A stretch of DNA of 46,148 nucleotides, taken from assembly GCA_945883435.1 (NCBI GenBank), contig CAMCXK010000018.1, positions 1-46,148 of the forward strand, read 5' to 3'. Below, in pieces: positions 35,704 to 46,147 of the stretch. Within the stretch, counting starts at the first letter, position 1, and each line of letters begins with the position of its first letter. Source of the DNA: Chthoniobacter flavus (lineage in GTDB: Bacteria > Verrucomicrobiota > Verrucomicrobiia > Chthoniobacterales > Terrimicrobiaceae). The notes under the pieces are model-generated. The model searched no databases and was not told the DNA's origin. It saw only the letters and a program-made list of their open reading frames with translations. The translations under genes and the position numbers were made by a program.

Positions 35704-35901
35704 TCAGCCTTGTGGGAGGTTCTTAGCCGCTCCTTCGTGAAGCCGCTTGGAGCGGGCTTCGGCGAACCGCTCATTCATTGTTTCCATGTCCTCGATCCAC
35801 TGGATTTTTTCACGGAATGTGAGTTGGCTATCCATTAGGCGGTCGAATTCTCGGTTGCCTTCAGGTGATCCCCAGCGCCAATCGGGTTCAAGCTTGTTCA
35901 T
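35704..35901 (-). CDS. Small protein paired with a nucleotidyltransferase
   Basis: A 65-residue, charged, helical protein (MNKLEPDWRWGSPEGNREFD, then FREKIQWIEDMETMNERFAE) with no membrane segment. Its ATG at 35901 lies 14 bases inside the end of the nucleotidyltransferase gene, so the two are translationally linked. An earlier Met at 35934 in frame is less likely. Pairs of a minimal nucleotidyltransferase with a small helical protein are known as HEPN/MNT and AbiE-like toxin-antitoxin modules. This partner has no RxxxxH HEPN motif, so the relation is by arrangement only. Confidence 0.65.
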   Translation of the reverse strand: MNKLEPDWRWGSPEGNREFDRLMDSQLTFREKIQWIEDMETMNERFAEARSKRLHEGAAKNLPQG

Positions 35902-36400
35902 TCTGCATTCGCTGCACTCGCCGAAGCTCTTCAATGTCCACCAGATCTTGGCCCCGTCCAGCTTCGGCTTTCATTTGGATCAACGTCTCAAGTGGAACGA
36001 TCCTCGCGGACTTGCCATTTCCTACTTCGTGCAGCGAGGAATTTTCAAACTCGGCATCAAAGTTGAATGGTTCGTAAACAAAGATATCGATAGGTGTGCG
36101 GCGGTGATCGTCACTCCAAAGTTTCAGAACAATCATTTCCTTTTCGGCCCGCCAAGATTCTCGCTTTGCCGCATCGGCAAAATCCTCAGCACTCACTGGA
36201 ATCGCCAACCGGTATCCGATTTCAAACAAGCTTTCCAATCCATGGCGAATATTGGTGGCCTCAAGCTGAATCACAAGATCCAGATCGCGGGTCGCTCGGA
36301 GATACCCATGCGCATTGACCGCCAAGCCGCCCACGATCAAATACCGCACGCCAGCTCCATTTAATGCGCCGACCACGGCCTCAATGCTTCGCAATTCCAT
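35888..36400 (-). CDS. Nucleotidyltransferase (AbiEii/MNT-like)
   Basis: A 170-residue protein of the DNA polymerase beta-like nucleotidyltransferase fold. The signature is YLIVGGLAVNAHGYLRATRD followed by LDLVI, giving the GG...RxTxDxD pattern with metal ligands D39 and D41. A third acidic residue may be the Asp in RRTPIDIFV. AARIVPLE-like SARIVPLETLIQMKAEAGRGQD is the typical C-terminal region of the AbiEii/DUF6036-type group. The frame is open to 36463; the Met at 36400 (MELRSIEAVVGAL) is used because it begins the domain, although it has no clear ribosome site. Confidence 0.8.
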   Translation of the reverse strand: MELRSIEAVVGALNGAGVRYLIVGGLAVNAHGYLRATRDLDLVIQLEATNIRHGLESLFEIGYRLAIPVSAEDFADAAKRESWRAEKEMIVLKLWSDDHRRTPIDIFVYEPFNFDAEFENSSLHEVGNGKSARIVPLETLIQMKAEAGRGQDLVDIEELRRVQRMQNEQA

Positions 36401-36544
36401 TTTGTGTTTTGCAAGTTCGCATTTCTGCGCTGAGCGCAGGCGCAAGCTACCGCCCTTGGTCATCGGCGAGAATTTTCACCGGTCCAGTTCGATGCCAAAA
36501 TGTGGTCCTGGTTTTCACAGGCAGGCCGCACGGGGCGGCAGCGG

Positions 36545-37054
36545 TTATCTGACTAAAAAGCGGAGTAACCAAGGCAGCATCGACTCCCCGCGTTCGAGCC
36601 AATGCTTGAGGCGTTCGAGGCGCTCTTCGGCGCTTGAACGCTCGTCCAGCGGCAGTGTGCGGGCCAGGGACTCCATCGTTTCGATGCGCTCGAGAGCCCG
36701 TCCCAGCCTGGGTTTCAGCTCCTCTTGAATGAAGGCGGTTGCGAATTTGCTCAGTTCCAAATCCGCCACGTAGTGGTCCCGACGGTCTCCCGGCATGTAA
36801 ACCGACTTCACGGCGCCCACCGTCCTCAGGACCTTCAAGCCTTGGCTGGCCGCTCCCAAGCTGATGCCCAGCCGCTCAATGATGCCGTCCATCGCCAAGG
36901 CCGTTGGCGATACAAAAAGCAAGCCATAAATCTCTCCAACTGACTTTGGCAGACCGATTAATTTAAAAAACCCGATGAACATCTCGATCGACTCCACCTC
37001 CAAGGAGGTCAGAGCTTCGCTGGATCGTTCAGGACTTTTCTCAAGGCGCGTCAT
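36545..37054 (-). CDS. GbsR/MarR-family transcriptional regulator
   Basis: A 169-residue winged-helix regulator of the GbsR type. The N-terminal helix EVESIEMFIGFFKLIGLPKSVGEIYGLLFVSP is followed by LGISLGAASQGLKVLRTVGAV (recognition helix) and a wing MPGDRRDHYVADLE. The C-terminal helical part (RALERIETMESLARTLPLDE) should form the dimer interface. GbsR proteins are known to regulate osmoprotectant or envelope genes. No obvious target lies next to it; it sits downstream of vapBC on the same strand, with an 85-base gap. Confidence 0.85.
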   Translation of the reverse strand: MTRLEKSPERSSEALTSLEVESIEMFIGFFKLIGLPKSVGEIYGLLFVSPTALAMDGIIERLGISLGAASQGLKVLRTVGAVKSVYMPGDRRDHYVADLELSKFATAFIQEELKPRLGRALERIETMESLARTLPLDERSSAEERLERLKHWLERGESMLPWLLRFLVR

Positions 37055-37139
37055 CCCGCGTGAAGCATCCTCAAAACCTTCAAAGCTTTCAATAAAAAAT
37101 GAAATTACTCTTCGAGGGGCCTTATGAAGAAGGAAGGAT

Positions 37140-37547
37140 CTACCAACCGCGAAGCTCGATGGACGGTTTGAGGATTTGGAGGCCTTCGAACGCCTCGAAA
37201 TGCTTGTCGTCGGTGAGAATGGCAGCGCCGATTTCTTGGGCGCACGTGGCGATCAGGATATCTTGAGCCGGCAGGGTGGTCCCGGCGCGGTCGAGGCTCC
37301 AAGCCAGGCTGGTGGCGAGTTCCCAGATTTTATTGTTGGTGGGAACATTGATCAGCACGTCAAAAAACGACCCGAGGCGTCTGCGGATTTTTTCCACCCG
37401 CAGTCCACGCTCGACTTCCAGCCTGACCATACCGCAGGTGGCGAGGTCTCCGCTGCCGATCCAATCACTGAGGACTTCGGCAGGGTCGAGGCCCCGCCGA
37501 AGCAGACCGATGAAGACATTGCTGTCCACCAGCACGAGAATCCTCAT
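37140..37547 (-). CDS. vapC: VapC-type PIN-domain toxin
   Basis: A 135-residue PIN ribonuclease. The acidic metal-binding set is complete: D8 in VLVDSNVFIGLL, E44 in MVRLEVERGL, D96 in LPAQDILIATCA, and D113/D114 in AAILTDDKHF. VapC toxins typically cut tRNA-fMet or rRNA and block translation until bound by VapB. It overlaps vapB by 4 bases (ATGA at 37544-37547), the usual coupled order of antitoxin then toxin. Confidence 0.92.
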   Translation of the reverse strand: MRILVLVDSNVFIGLLRRGLDPAEVLSDWIGSGDLATCGMVRLEVERGLRVEKIRRRLGSFFDVLINVPTNNKIWELATSLAWSLDRAGTTLPAQDILIATCAQEIGAAILTDDKHFEAFEGLQILKPSIELRGW

Positions 37548-37810
37548 TTTTCGGACCCGGGCGATTTGTTCACACCATAGCCGGGGAGGGATTCCGCAGC
37601 TCTCATGGCGGGAATATCGTAACCGGGCTCAACGGCGTTTTTTAATTCTTCGGACGTGAAGCCAAGACCGGATTTCACAAAGTCCCGGAAGCGGGCCTTC
37701 CTGTCCATTTCCTTGAGAGCCATTTCCACAGCTTCCGTCTTGCTTTCGCAGCCAAACCGCTTCACAACCCGGTCGAGCAATTCCTCATCGATGTGCATCG
37801 TCATTTTCAT
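37544..37810 (-). CDS. vapB: VapB-type antitoxin
   Basis: An 88-residue antitoxin. The ribbon-helix-helix DNA-binding part is MTMHIDEELLDRVVKRFGCE then KTEAVEMALKEM. The C-terminal half (RFRDFVKSGLGFTSEELKN, YDIPAMRAAESLPGYG) should wrap the toxin. The ATG at 37810 lies inside a perfect palindrome, so the protein can probably repress its own promoter; a second ATG at 37804 would also be possible and would leave the palindrome entirely upstream. The frame extends to 37849 without a good start. Confidence 0.88.
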   Translation of the reverse strand: MKMTMHIDEELLDRVVKRFGCESKTEAVEMALKEMDRKARFRDFVKSGLGFTSEELKNAVEPGYDIPAMRAAESLPGYGVNKSPGSEK

Positions 37811-37830
37811 GCCATACAAAGTATGGCATG
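37808..37830 (-). promoter_or_regulatory. Perfect operator palindrome at the vapB start
   Basis: CATGCCATAC-AAA-GTATGGCATG is a perfect 10-base inverted repeat with a 3-base centre. It covers the vapB start codon (37808-37810) and the region where a -10 box would lie; a TTGAAG-like -35 is found about 17-20 bases upstream (37845-37850). This is the expected position for a VapB/VapBC binding site giving autoregulation. Confidence 0.8.
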
Positions 37831-37890
37831 AATGTTTACACTTCAACAAAAAATTGATCGATGACGGGAGTGGGAGCGGAAAAGGTGCCG

Positions 37891-39105
37891 TTACAGAAGA
37901 AGCGCCGTTGGCGATTCAAGCGATTGGCGGAGACTGGCGAGGAATTCTGCGGCCGTGGCCCCGTCGACCACCCGATGGTCGCCGCTGAGCGAGATGGAGA
38001 GGCGTTGTCCGACAACAATTTCATCGCGCGCGTTGACCACGGGCTTTTTGACAATGGCACCGACTGCAAGAATGACAGCCTGCGGCGGATTGATGATCGC
38101 GTAGAACGAGTCGATCCCGTAGGCACCGAGATTCGAGACGGTGAGGGTGCCGCCTTGGTATTCCTCGGGCTTGATTTTTTTCGAGCGGGCGCGGGCGGCA
38201 AGATCCTTCACGGAGGAACTGATTCCACGCAGGGACAATTTGTCGGCGCGACGGATCACGGGAGTGATAAGGCCGTCTTCGACGGCGATGGCGACCGAGA
38301 GGTTGACGTCGGCATATTCCACAATCGAGTCCCCCGCGAAAGCGGCGTTCACCTTCGGGTGGGCTGCGGCGGCGCGGGCCGCTGCGAGAAGGATGAAGTC
38401 GTTGACCGTGACCTTGGGCGTGCCGGCGGATTCGGCTGCCGCGTTGAGATCCTTGCGAAGCTTCGCCAAGGGGGCGGCATCGACTTCCAAAGTCAAATAA
38501 AAATGTGGGATTTGAGTTTTGCTGGCCAGCAAGCGGTCCGCGATGGTGCGGCGCATGCCTGAAAGGGGCGTTTTCTTGTCCGCTTCGCTGAAAGGCACCT
38601 CAATGCGCGGGGCCGGGGAAGAAGAAGGAGTGCCGGAACGGGAAGGGGCGTGGGTGGGAACATCGGCGGCGACGATGCGACCGCCGGGGCCCGAACCTTG
38701 GACGAGTGAAAGGTCGATTCCGCGTTCGAGAGCGATTTTTTTTGCCAGAGGAGAGGCTTTGATGCGGGTTCCCGGAGATGCCGGAGCTTTAACTTGGGCG
38801 CGGGGTGCGGGAGTGGAGGTTGTTGCCGGGGCTGCTGCCACCGGTGCTGCGGGCTTGGTTGCGGTAGCGCGGCCGCCATCCAGGCGGGCGATCGGATCGC
38901 CAACTTTCACCACGCCGCCTTCGGGAATCAGAAGTTCGGCCAGCACCCCGTCGTCAAACGCTTCCATCTCCATCGTCGCTTTGTCGGTTTCGACATCGGC
39001 AATCACGTCCCCGACGGAGATTTTGTCGCCGGCTTTTTTGTGCCATTTGAGAAGGGTGCCCTCGAGCATGGTATCGCTCAATTTGGGCATGGTGATATTC
39101 GTCAT
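37891..39105 (-). CDS. pdhC: Pyruvate dehydrogenase complex E2, dihydrolipoamide acetyltransferase
   Basis: A 404-residue E2 subunit. The lipoyl domain (1-76) has the lipoylation site VETDKATME with K42. An Ala/Pro-rich linker (80-110) leads to the E1/E3-binding domain (112-150, ASPLAKKIALERGIDL, GPGGRIVAADV). The catalytic domain (about 175-404) ends with SLSGDHRVVDGATAAEFL, giving active-site H377 and D381. One lipoyl domain is present. The gene follows pdhB after 12 bases. The E3 gene is not in the window. Confidence 0.93.
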   Translation of the reverse strand: MTNITMPKLSDTMLEGTLLKWHKKAGDKISVGDVIADVETDKATMEMEAFDDGVLAELLIPEGGVVKVGDPIARLDGGRATATKPAAPVAAAPATTSTPAPRAQVKAPASPGTRIKASPLAKKIALERGIDLSLVQGSGPGGRIVAADVPTHAPSRSGTPSSSPAPRIEVPFSEADKKTPLSGMRRTIADRLLASKTQIPHFYLTLEVDAAPLAKLRKDLNAAAESAGTPKVTVNDFILLAAARAAAAHPKVNAAFAGDSIVEYADVNLSVAIAVEDGLITPVIRRADKLSLRGISSSVKDLAARARSKKIKPEEYQGGTLTVSNLGAYGIDSFYAIINPPQAVILAVGAIVKKPVVNARDEIVVGQRLSISLSGDHRVVDGATAAEFLASLRQSLESPTALLL

Positions 39106-39117
39106 AGGTCGGTCGGG

Positions 39118-40092
39118 TTAGCGGATGGAAAGAACTTTCTCAATTACCCGGCCCGGAGTGGGAAGTTGAAGCTTTTCCAATTCCGGCGAGTAGATGGCCG
39201 GGGCGTCGAGGGAGCACACGCGAAGGACCGGGGCGTCGAGTTCGTCGAAGGCCTTTTCCTGGATCGTGGCGGCGATCTGGGCGGAAACACCGCAGAAGGG
39301 TTTGTTCTCGTCGACCAGAACCGCACGATGGGTTTTGCGCACCGTTGCGAGGATCGCCTCCTCGTCAAGCGGGCGGATCGAGCGAAGATCAAGGACATCC
39401 GCTTCGATCCCGTGCTCGGCAGAGAGAATTTCGGCGGCTTTCAGAGCGGTGATCACTGCCCGGCCATGGGCGATCAGCGAGACATCGGATCCTTCCCGCT
39501 TGAGGTCGGCGACTCCCAGCGGGATGAGATACTCCTCGTCCGGGACTTCCCAAGACTCACCATAAAGAAGGGTGTTTTCCATGACGCATACCGGGTCGTT
39601 GTCCCGAATAGCCGTTTTCATGAGGCCTTTGGCGTCGTAGGCGGTCGCGGGGCAAACCACTTTCAGACCCGGGGTGTTGGCAATAAAATTCTCTGGCGTG
39701 TGCGAGTGGGTGGCTCCGACGTTGGTGCCGCCATTGGCCGGCCCGCGAATGACGATCGGGCAATTGATCAGACCTCCGCTCATGTAGCGGACCTGTCCGG
39801 CATTGTTGATGATCTGGTCCCAGGCCACGTAGGCGAAACTCCAAAACATGAGCTCCATGACCGGGCGAAGGCCCAGCATTGAGGCTCCGATGCCCATGCC
39901 GATGAATCCCGCTTCGCTGATCGGCGTGTCCACGACGCGCTTGTCGCCGAAGCGCTGCCAGAGGCCCTCTGTGACCTTGTAGGCTCCATTGTAGCGGGCG
40001 ACTTCCTCGCCGAGGAGAACGACATTTTCATCGCGCTGGATTTCCTCCGCGAGGGCGTCATTCAGGGCTTTCCGGTAAGTGATGAGTGGCAT
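39118..40092 (-). CDS. pdhB: Pyruvate dehydrogenase E1 component, beta subunit
   Basis: A 324-residue E1 beta chain. ITYRKALNDALAEEIQRDEN, VVLLGEEVARYNGAYKVTEG (with the Glu that activates thiamine diphosphate), DTPISEAGFIGMGIGASMLG, RPVMELMFWSFAYVAWDQII and the C-terminal transketolase domain (AHGRAVITALKAAEIL, LDLRSIRPLDEEAI) are all in order. With E1 alpha it decarboxylates pyruvate and acetylates the E2 lipoyl group. It lies 27 bases after pdhA. Confidence 0.95.
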   Translation of the reverse strand: MPLITYRKALNDALAEEIQRDENVVLLGEEVARYNGAYKVTEGLWQRFGDKRVVDTPISEAGFIGMGIGASMLGLRPVMELMFWSFAYVAWDQIINNAGQVRYMSGGLINCPIVIRGPANGGTNVGATHSHTPENFIANTPGLKVVCPATAYDAKGLMKTAIRDNDPVCVMENTLLYGESWEVPDEEYLIPLGVADLKREGSDVSLIAHGRAVITALKAAEILSAEHGIEADVLDLRSIRPLDEEAILATVRKTHRAVLVDENKPFCGVSAQIAATIQEKAFDELDAPVLRVCSLDAPAIYSPELEKLQLPTPGRVIEKVLSIR

Positions 40093-40119
40093 GGTGAAAA
40101 GCGATCGGACTGGACTGGT

Positions 40120-41211
40120 TTACTCGGAAAAGAAGTGTCGGCCGGTGCGGCCGGCGTCGGTTTGATTGTCCACTTCCCAATAAACATCCTCAAATATCGT
40201 GTGTGGTTCGGGCTGGGGGCTTTCGATGGCGAAGCGGGCTGCCTCATCGGCTTCTTGTTTGGCCTGCTCATCGAGCTCTTCGGCTTGTGCGGGTGTGATA
40301 ACGCCCTCCTCTTCGAGACGTTTTTGCCAGAGCCGGATCGGATCGTGATGGGCTTTGTAGCGTTCGATTTCCTCGGGAGAGCGGTATTTCTTGGCATTCG
40401 CATCGGCAACCGAGTGGCCGTAGTAGCGGTAGGTGTCAATTTCCAGCACGGTCGGCAGGGACTCCTTGTGTGCCCGGCGCATGGCATTGGCTGTTTTGGC
40501 CCGCACTTCGTAGAGGTCCTCCCCATTGGCGATATCCCACACAATCCCATAGCCGTCCGCCCGTTCGGCGAGGCAGTTCCGCATGGCCGAGGAGCGGTCG
40601 AGCGTGGTGCCCATCGAGTATTTGTTGTTCTCAATGATGTAAACCACCGGGAGCTTCCAGAGGGCAGCAAGGTTGAGCGATTCATGGTAAGCCCCTTGGT
40701 TGACGGCTCCGTCGCCCATGAAGCAGAGGGCCGCCCCGGTGAGATTCTTGTATTTGAGAGCATAGGCCAGACCGAGCCCGAGCGGCGTCTGTCCTCCCAC
40801 GATGCCGTGGCCCCCCCAGTAATTTTTGTCCGGCGCGAAGAAGTGCATCGATCCGCCCTTCCCCCGCGAGCAGCCTGTGGCTTTGCCAAAAAGTTCCGCC
40901 ATGCACTCGTTCATCGACATGCCCACTGCGAGGGCGTGTCCGTGGTCGCGATATGCGGTGATCACATGGTCGTTTTCGCCCATGAGCGAGACTGTGCCAA
41001 CCGCAACCGACTCCTGCCCGATGTAAAGATGCAGGAATCCGCCCATCATGCTTTGATTGTAATACTTCAGCGAAACCTGCTCGAAACGGCGTATGCGAAT
41101 CATCTCGCGCAAGAAACCGATTTTTTGCTCGGGTGTCAGCGAGGCGTTCACCTCGGAACGGGAGTGATCGGTGGGGTCGATGGCCGTGTCCTCGTCGGTA
41201 ATGCTGGGCAT
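40120..41211 (-). CDS. pdhA: Pyruvate dehydrogenase E1 component, alpha subunit
   Basis: A 363-residue E1 alpha chain from the chosen start. The thiamine diphosphate motif is FMGDGAVNQGAYHESLNLAA followed by VVYIIENN. FLREMIRIRRFEQVSLKYYN, GGFLHLYIGQESVAVGTVSL, AYRDHGHALAVGM and the phosphorylation-loop-like YRYYGHSVADANAKKYRSPE also match. The frame is open upstream with further Mets at 41253 and 41307; none has a clear Shine-Dalgarno sequence, so the start is uncertain within about 30 residues. First gene of pdhA-pdhB-pdhC. Confidence 0.93.
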   Translation of the reverse strand: MPSITDEDTAIDPTDHSRSEVNASLTPEQKIGFLREMIRIRRFEQVSLKYYNQSMMGGFLHLYIGQESVAVGTVSLMGENDHVITAYRDHGHALAVGMSMNECMAELFGKATGCSRGKGGSMHFFAPDKNYWGGHGIVGGQTPLGLGLAYALKYKNLTGAALCFMGDGAVNQGAYHESLNLAALWKLPVVYIIENNKYSMGTTLDRSSAMRNCLAERADGYGIVWDIANGEDLYEVRAKTANAMRRAHKESLPTVLEIDTYRYYGHSVADANAKKYRSPEEIERYKAHHDPIRLWQKRLEEEGVITPAQAEELDEQAKQEADEAARFAIESPQPEPHTIFEDVYWEVDNQTDAGRTGRHFFSE

Positions 41212-41345
41212 GGTGGTTGGAGTTGGTGGGTTGATGGTTTCGCCGGTGGCCATTGCGGCTTTGCTCGGCAAGGATCGAGTTTTGTTCTGGAGTGGTCGTT
41301 TTGGCAATGCGGAAATGCGCTTGGCGGTTCGCGTGAGACGATCGA

Positions 41346-42113
41346 TCAGCAGATGTTTTCGACCAGCCAGCGATGGGATTGCGCCAACGAGTCGACCGGA
41401 TCACCGGGGGTGGTATCCTGCTCGACAATGAACCATTCACAACCGGATTTCCCGGCTGCGGCGATGATGCGGCGGAAGTCGAGATTCCCGGAACCCACTT
41501 CGCAGAAGGTGGGCTGGTTGTCCGCGTTGATCATGTAATCCTTGAGGTGCATGACATGAAGGCGTCCGGCCAGTTGCTCGCAGAATGTGGCGGGGTCCCC
41601 TCCGCCAAACTGCACCCAGTAGGTGTCCAGCTCCGCCTTGAGGTGGGCGGGGGTGGTGCGGGCGAAAAGGCGATCGATGATGCGCTCGCCGTTGATCTTG
41701 CGGAATTCCTGGTGGTGGTTGTGGTAGGACAGCGAGAGCCCGGCCGCCGCAAGGGCCGCCCCCGACCGCTCCAAGCCATTGATCAAGCCATCGATCGACT
41801 CCAGGTTGTTGAGATCGATACCGCCCGGGTAGGGGTAGGCGGTGGCTTTGCAGCGGAGCTTTTGAAGCCGCTCGATGACACGCGCCGGTTCGTTCAGAAT
41901 CATCTCCCCGGACTCGTGGGTGGCGCAGCAGACGAGACCCTCGCCGTCGAGGATGCGGAGAAGCTCATCCTCCCCGATCGGCCCCATGCCGCTGACTTGA
42001 ACGGCCTGGTAGCCGGCCTCGCGGACGCGGCGGAGTGTGCGGGCGATGTCAGAAGGGGTTTTGAGGAGGTCCCGGCAGGTGTAGAGCTGGGCGGCGATTT
42101 GGGATGGTTTCAT
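41346..42113 (-). CDS. Sugar phosphate isomerase/epimerase-like TIM-barrel protein
   Basis: A 255-residue protein of the AP-endonuclease-2/xylose-isomerase-like barrel family. It begins MKPSQIAAQLYTCRDLLKTP. Metal-site segments include LSLSYHNHHQEF, KAELDTYWVQFGGGDPATFC, HVMHLKDY and NLDFRRIIAAAGKSGCEWFIVEQD. These match the His/Glu/Asp set of sugar isomerases and epimerases such as IolE- or YcjR-like enzymes. The substrate cannot be named. It sits 18 bases after clpB and may be read through from it. Confidence 0.88.
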   Translation of the reverse strand: MKPSQIAAQLYTCRDLLKTPSDIARTLRRVREAGYQAVQVSGMGPIGEDELLRILDGEGLVCCATHESGEMILNEPARVIERLQKLRCKATAYPYPGGIDLNNLESIDGLINGLERSGAALAAAGLSLSYHNHHQEFRKINGERIIDRLFARTTPAHLKAELDTYWVQFGGGDPATFCEQLAGRLHVMHLKDYMINADNQPTFCEVGSGNLDFRRIIAAAGKSGCEWFIVEQDTTPGDPVDSLAQSHRWLVENIC

Positions 42114-42131
42114 GTGAGGCGTGGTTATCTA

Positions 42132-44702
<2,571 letters not shown>

Positions 44703-44769
44703 GGCTTTTTCAAACCATCAAACCCCGCGGCGATCAAGTCCACCCCGGTGAGCGCCCCGTGGCGGGCGG

Positions 44770-45612
44770 TCAGGAGCGGGGATTGGTGAGTTCGAGAAAA
44801 ACCGATTCGAGCGAGCGTCGCGGGTGGGCCTTGCGGACGAGGCGGGCCCCGGATTCGGCCACGATCGCCTCGATCCGCGCTTCCAGGCCCGGCGCCGGGT
44901 TTTCGATGGTGAACGAGGTTTGGTTTTCGATGCCGACGAGTTCGTCCAATGTGCCCTCGCGGATCATCAGACCTCCGGACATGATCCCCACGCGGTCGCA
45001 GACCTCCTGCACCTGTTCCAGGAGGTGAGAGGTGAGAAGCACCGTTTTGCCGCGTTTTTTCAGATCGAGGATGAGGTCGCGGATTTGGTGGGAACCGGCT
45101 GGATCGACGCCTGCGGTGGGTTCGTCAAGCACGACCAGTCCGGGATCCTGAATCAACGCCTGGGCAAGACCAACGCGTTGGAGCATTCCCTTGGAGAATC
45201 CTCCGACGCGGCGGTCGCGGGCCTCTGTCAAACCGACCAGATCGAGAAGTTCCTCGATGCGGCGGGACAGAAGCGTTTGCGGAAGTCCACAAATCCGGCC
45301 GTAGAAAGCAAGTGTCTCGGCGGCGGTCAGAAACTTGTAAAAATAGGGATTTTCGGGCAGGAAGCCCACGTTGCGCCGGCTGTGGTGGTCGCGGCTGTCC
45401 AGGCCGAAAATCCGAGCACTTCCTCCATCCGGACGGACCAGTCCCAGAAGCATTTTGAGTGTGGTGCTTTTCCCGCTTCCGTTGGGACCGAGCAGGCCAT
45501 AAACCTCGCCTTCGCCCACTTGGAACGAGACTCCGCGCACGGCTGCGATGCGGCGCCGGCGCAGCGGCACAGGAAACGATTTGGACAGGTTTTCGATGGT
45601 AATGGCGTTCAC
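44770..45612 (-). CDS. ABC transporter ATP-binding protein (ABC-2 type), no permease nearby
   Basis: A 280-residue ATPase. Walker A is GLLGPNGSGKSTTLKMLLGL, the Q-loop region is NVGFLPENPYFYKFLTAAET, the signature is VGGFSKGMLQRVGLAQALI, Walker B is LVVLDEPTAGVDP, and the H-loop is LLTSHLLEQVQ. The C-terminal extension (about 225-280) is of the kind found in CcmA/NatA/GldA-like exporters. The neighbouring genes are an acylphosphatase (4-base overlap upstream) and clpB downstream, so its membrane partner must be elsewhere. Confidence 0.9.
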   Translation of the reverse strand: MNAITIENLSKSFPVPLRRRRIAAVRGVSFQVGEGEVYGLLGPNGSGKSTTLKMLLGLVRPDGGSARIFGLDSRDHHSRRNVGFLPENPYFYKFLTAAETLAFYGRICGLPQTLLSRRIEELLDLVGLTEARDRRVGGFSKGMLQRVGLAQALIQDPGLVVLDEPTAGVDPAGSHQIRDLILDLKKRGKTVLLTSHLLEQVQEVCDRVGIMSGGLMIREGTLDELVGIENQTSFTIENPAPGLEARIEAIVAESGARLVRKAHPRRSLESVFLELTNPRS

Positions 45613-45881
45613 GGGTCGATGTGAAATCCCCTGAGGCCTTCGGGCCTTCGGGTTTCCGCGGATGTCTCCAGCCGGATGTGACCTGCCAGAGGGCTCTTGC
45701 GGATGCCTTCGAGGAAAGCATCCACCTCCGTGTCCTCGCCGCTTGCCAGCAGCCGCACCCGGCCGTCGGGGAGGTTGGAAACACGGCCTGCGACCTCATA
45801 GCCACGGGCCTCGGATTTTACCATGGCGCGGAATCCCACGCCCTGCACACGGCCTTCGTAGTGGACTTCGAGTGTTTTCAT
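45609..45881 (-). CDS. acyP: Acylphosphatase
   Basis: A 90-residue enzyme that hydrolyses acyl phosphates. The phosphate-binding loop [17 protein letters not shown] contains the catalytic Arg, and [16 protein letters not shown] has the catalytic Asn. Length matches the family. It is overlapped by 4 bases at both ends (ATGA with proA at 45878-45881 and with the ABC ATPase at 45609-45612), forming a tightly coupled three-gene string. ProA uses an acyl phosphate substrate; a functional link is possible but unproven. Confidence 0.93.
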   Translation of the reverse strand: MKTLEVHYEGRVQGVGFRAMVKSEARGYEVAGRVSNLPDGRVRLLASGEDTEVDAFLEGIRKSPLAGHIRLETSAETRRPEGLRGFHIDP

Positions 45882-46147
45882 GAACGCACTTGTCCGGTGC
45901 CCGTGAGCAGGTAGCGGTAGGTGGTGAGTTCTTCAAGCCCCATCGGGCCGCGCGCATGAAGCTTGTCGGTGCTGATGCCGATTTCCGCGCCAAAGCCGAA
46001 CTCCCCGCCGTCGGTGAAGCGGGTGGAGGCGTTCCAGTAAACGGTGGCCGAGTCGACACTGTCGAAGAACGCCTGTGCGGCCGCCTCGTCTCCGGTGACA
46101 ATCGCATCGCTGTGGTGGGAGCCATTTTCCTCGATGTGGGTGACAGC
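45878..46147 (-). CDS. proA: Gamma-glutamyl phosphate reductase, C-terminal end (cut by window edge)
   Basis: The frame is open from the window end to the TGA at 45878-45880 and gives the last 89 residues. They match the ProA C-terminus closely: [75 protein letters not shown]. ProA reduces gamma-glutamyl phosphate to the semialdehyde in proline synthesis. The stop overlaps the acylphosphatase ATG. Confidence 0.93.
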   Translation of the reverse strand, partial: AVTHIEENGSHHSDAIVTGDEAAAQAFFDSVDSATVYWNASTRFTDGGEFGFGAEIGISTDKLHARGPMGLEELTTYRYLLTGTGQVRS

